From contig NZ_CP095490.1 in the NCBI RefSeq assembly GCF_023028345.1, positions 494,568-558,567 of the forward strand: 64,000 nt of DNA, given 5' to 3'. A model generated the notes under the pieces. That model was not told the origin of the DNA. It did no database searches and saw nothing but the letters and a program-made list of their open reading frames with translations. This document shows positions 63,063-64,000 of the stretch, one piece after another (position 1 is the first letter of the stretch; each line of letters opens with the position of its first letter). The translations under genes were made by a program, and so were the position numbers. The DNA is from Halorientalis marina. GTDB taxonomy: Archaea > Halobacteriota > Halobacteria > Halobacteriales > Haloarculaceae.

Positions 63063-63946
63063 TGTACCCCGGCGAGTTCGACTACCTGCGTGCCGAGAGC
63101 GTCGAGCACGCGCTCGACCTGCTCGACGAACACCCCGACGCCGAACTGCTGGCGGGCGGACACAGCCTGCTCCCGACGATGAAAAGCGGGCTGGCGGACC
63201 CGGACACCGTGGTCGACATCGGCCACATCGAGTCGATGCAGGGCATCGAACACGACGGCGACACGACCAGCATCGGCGCGCTGACGACCTACGCCGAGAT
63301 CGACGACACCGATGAGCTGTGGGACGGCGCGACGGCACTGGCCGAAGCCGCGAGCGAGATCGGCGACACGCAGGTCCGCAACCGCGGGACCATCGGCGGG
63401 AACCTCGCTCACTCCGACCCGGCCTCGGACCTGCCGGGCGCGGCCATCGCGAGCGACCTGACGCTCGTCGCCGAGGGTCGCGACGGGGAGCGTCGCATCG
63501 ACGCCGACGACTTCTTCGTCGCGATGTACATGACTGACCTCGCGGAGGACGAACTCCTCACGCGGGTCGAGGTGCCACGCGTCGACGGCGACGCCGGCGG
63601 CGCCTACGTCAAGAAGCCGAGCCCGTCCTCGGGCTACGCACTGGTGGGCGTCGCGGCTCGCCTCCAGCTCGACGGCGGCACGGTCGCGGACGCCCGCGTC
63701 GGCGCCAACGGCGCGATGGACCACGGCGTCCGCCTCGACCCAGTCGAAGATGCCCTCGAAGGCGAGACGCTGGACGAGGACGCCATCGCGGCGGCGGCCG
63801 AACACGCGACGGCGGACCTCGACGAGTCGATGATGATGGACGACATCCAGGCGTCGGCGGAGTACCGCGCCCACCTGCTCGAAGTCTACACCGAGCGGGC
63901 GCTGGCACGGGCCGCGGAGCGCGCCGGGGCGACCGTCCCGGCGTGA
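63062..63946 (+). CDS. coxM: CoxM-like FAD-binding medium subunit
   Basis: A 294-residue protein, starting within the coxL stop (TGATG), so it is translationally coupled. FAD motifs of the family are present: AGGHSLLPTMK (about 36-46) and TIGGNLAHSDPASDLP (about 112-127). The C-terminal CoxM domain begins around residue 180. It takes electrons from CoxS to the quinone pool or another acceptor. Only 54 bases follow before the window ends. Confidence 0.9.
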
Positions 63947-64000
63947 CCCGGCACGCCCGATCCGGCGGGGACGACCGCCCGCGGCCGTCGGCCGCTCGAC

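Overview
The window comes from a haloarchaeon, probably a plasmid or an accessory region of the chromosome. The proteins are very acidic and mostly GC-rich. Histidine-kinase, universal-stress, rod-determining and SMC-related families of haloarchaeal type are present, and promoters carry archaeal TATA boxes. AT-richer patches and many decayed insertion sequences separate the gene blocks. No rRNA, tRNA or CRISPR array was found.

Layout. 1-8.4 kb: end of a secreted, membrane-anchored protein; a TraG/VirD4-like DNA-pumping ATPase with a nuclease-like tail; an AT-rich spacer with iteron-like repeats; small acidic and zinc-finger proteins. 8.4-20.5 kb: histidine kinase, a giant six-cupredoxin multicopper oxidase, a creatininase-family hydrolase, a zinc-finger protein, HTH regulators and a PIN toxin pair. 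20.5-21.75 kb: a repetitive GC-rich spacer without convincing genes. 21.75-29.5 kb: OB-fold DNA-binding protein, TnpB, an archaeal ATPase, a run of small genes and a second, divergent PCNA clamp. 29.8-41.4 kb: a potassium/osmolyte-type block (broken diadenylate cyclase, UspA, APC transporters, RCK channels, CPBP protease) laid out almost as a mirror image. 41.6-51.3 kb: IS1595 transposase, an ArdC-like protein, GIY-YIG-like protein, DUF6610-like and DUF6884-like proteins, zinc fingers, then an IS1341 and an IS630 element that appear to split one older gene. 51.5-54.1 kb: SMC-related protein convergent with RdfA. 54.1-59.4 kb: transposase wrecks, an IclR regulator, a YeiH-type exporter and a dead IS with intact ends and target duplication. 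59.5-63.9 kb: a form-II CO-dehydrogenase-like operon (coxG, S, L, M).

Working together. The strongest unexplained signal is a recurring 5' leader: GTTTGTT, a C-rich run, a short loop, then a purine-rich Shine-Dalgarno-like arm. It stands in front of at least eleven accessory genes (zinc fingers, PCNA, ArdC-like, GIY-YIG-like, DUF6610-like and unknowns) spread from 7.5 to 48 kb. Two of them also carry a spaced inverted repeat TTAACCAAC / GTTGGTTAA. This suggests that these blocks are pieces of one ancestral plasmid-like element with a shared mode of expression, later opened by insertion of metabolic and transport blocks. The second theme is the potassium/APC/UspA block beside a nonsense-interrupted diadenylate cyclase, which recalls c-di-AMP control of osmoregulation in other prokaryotes.
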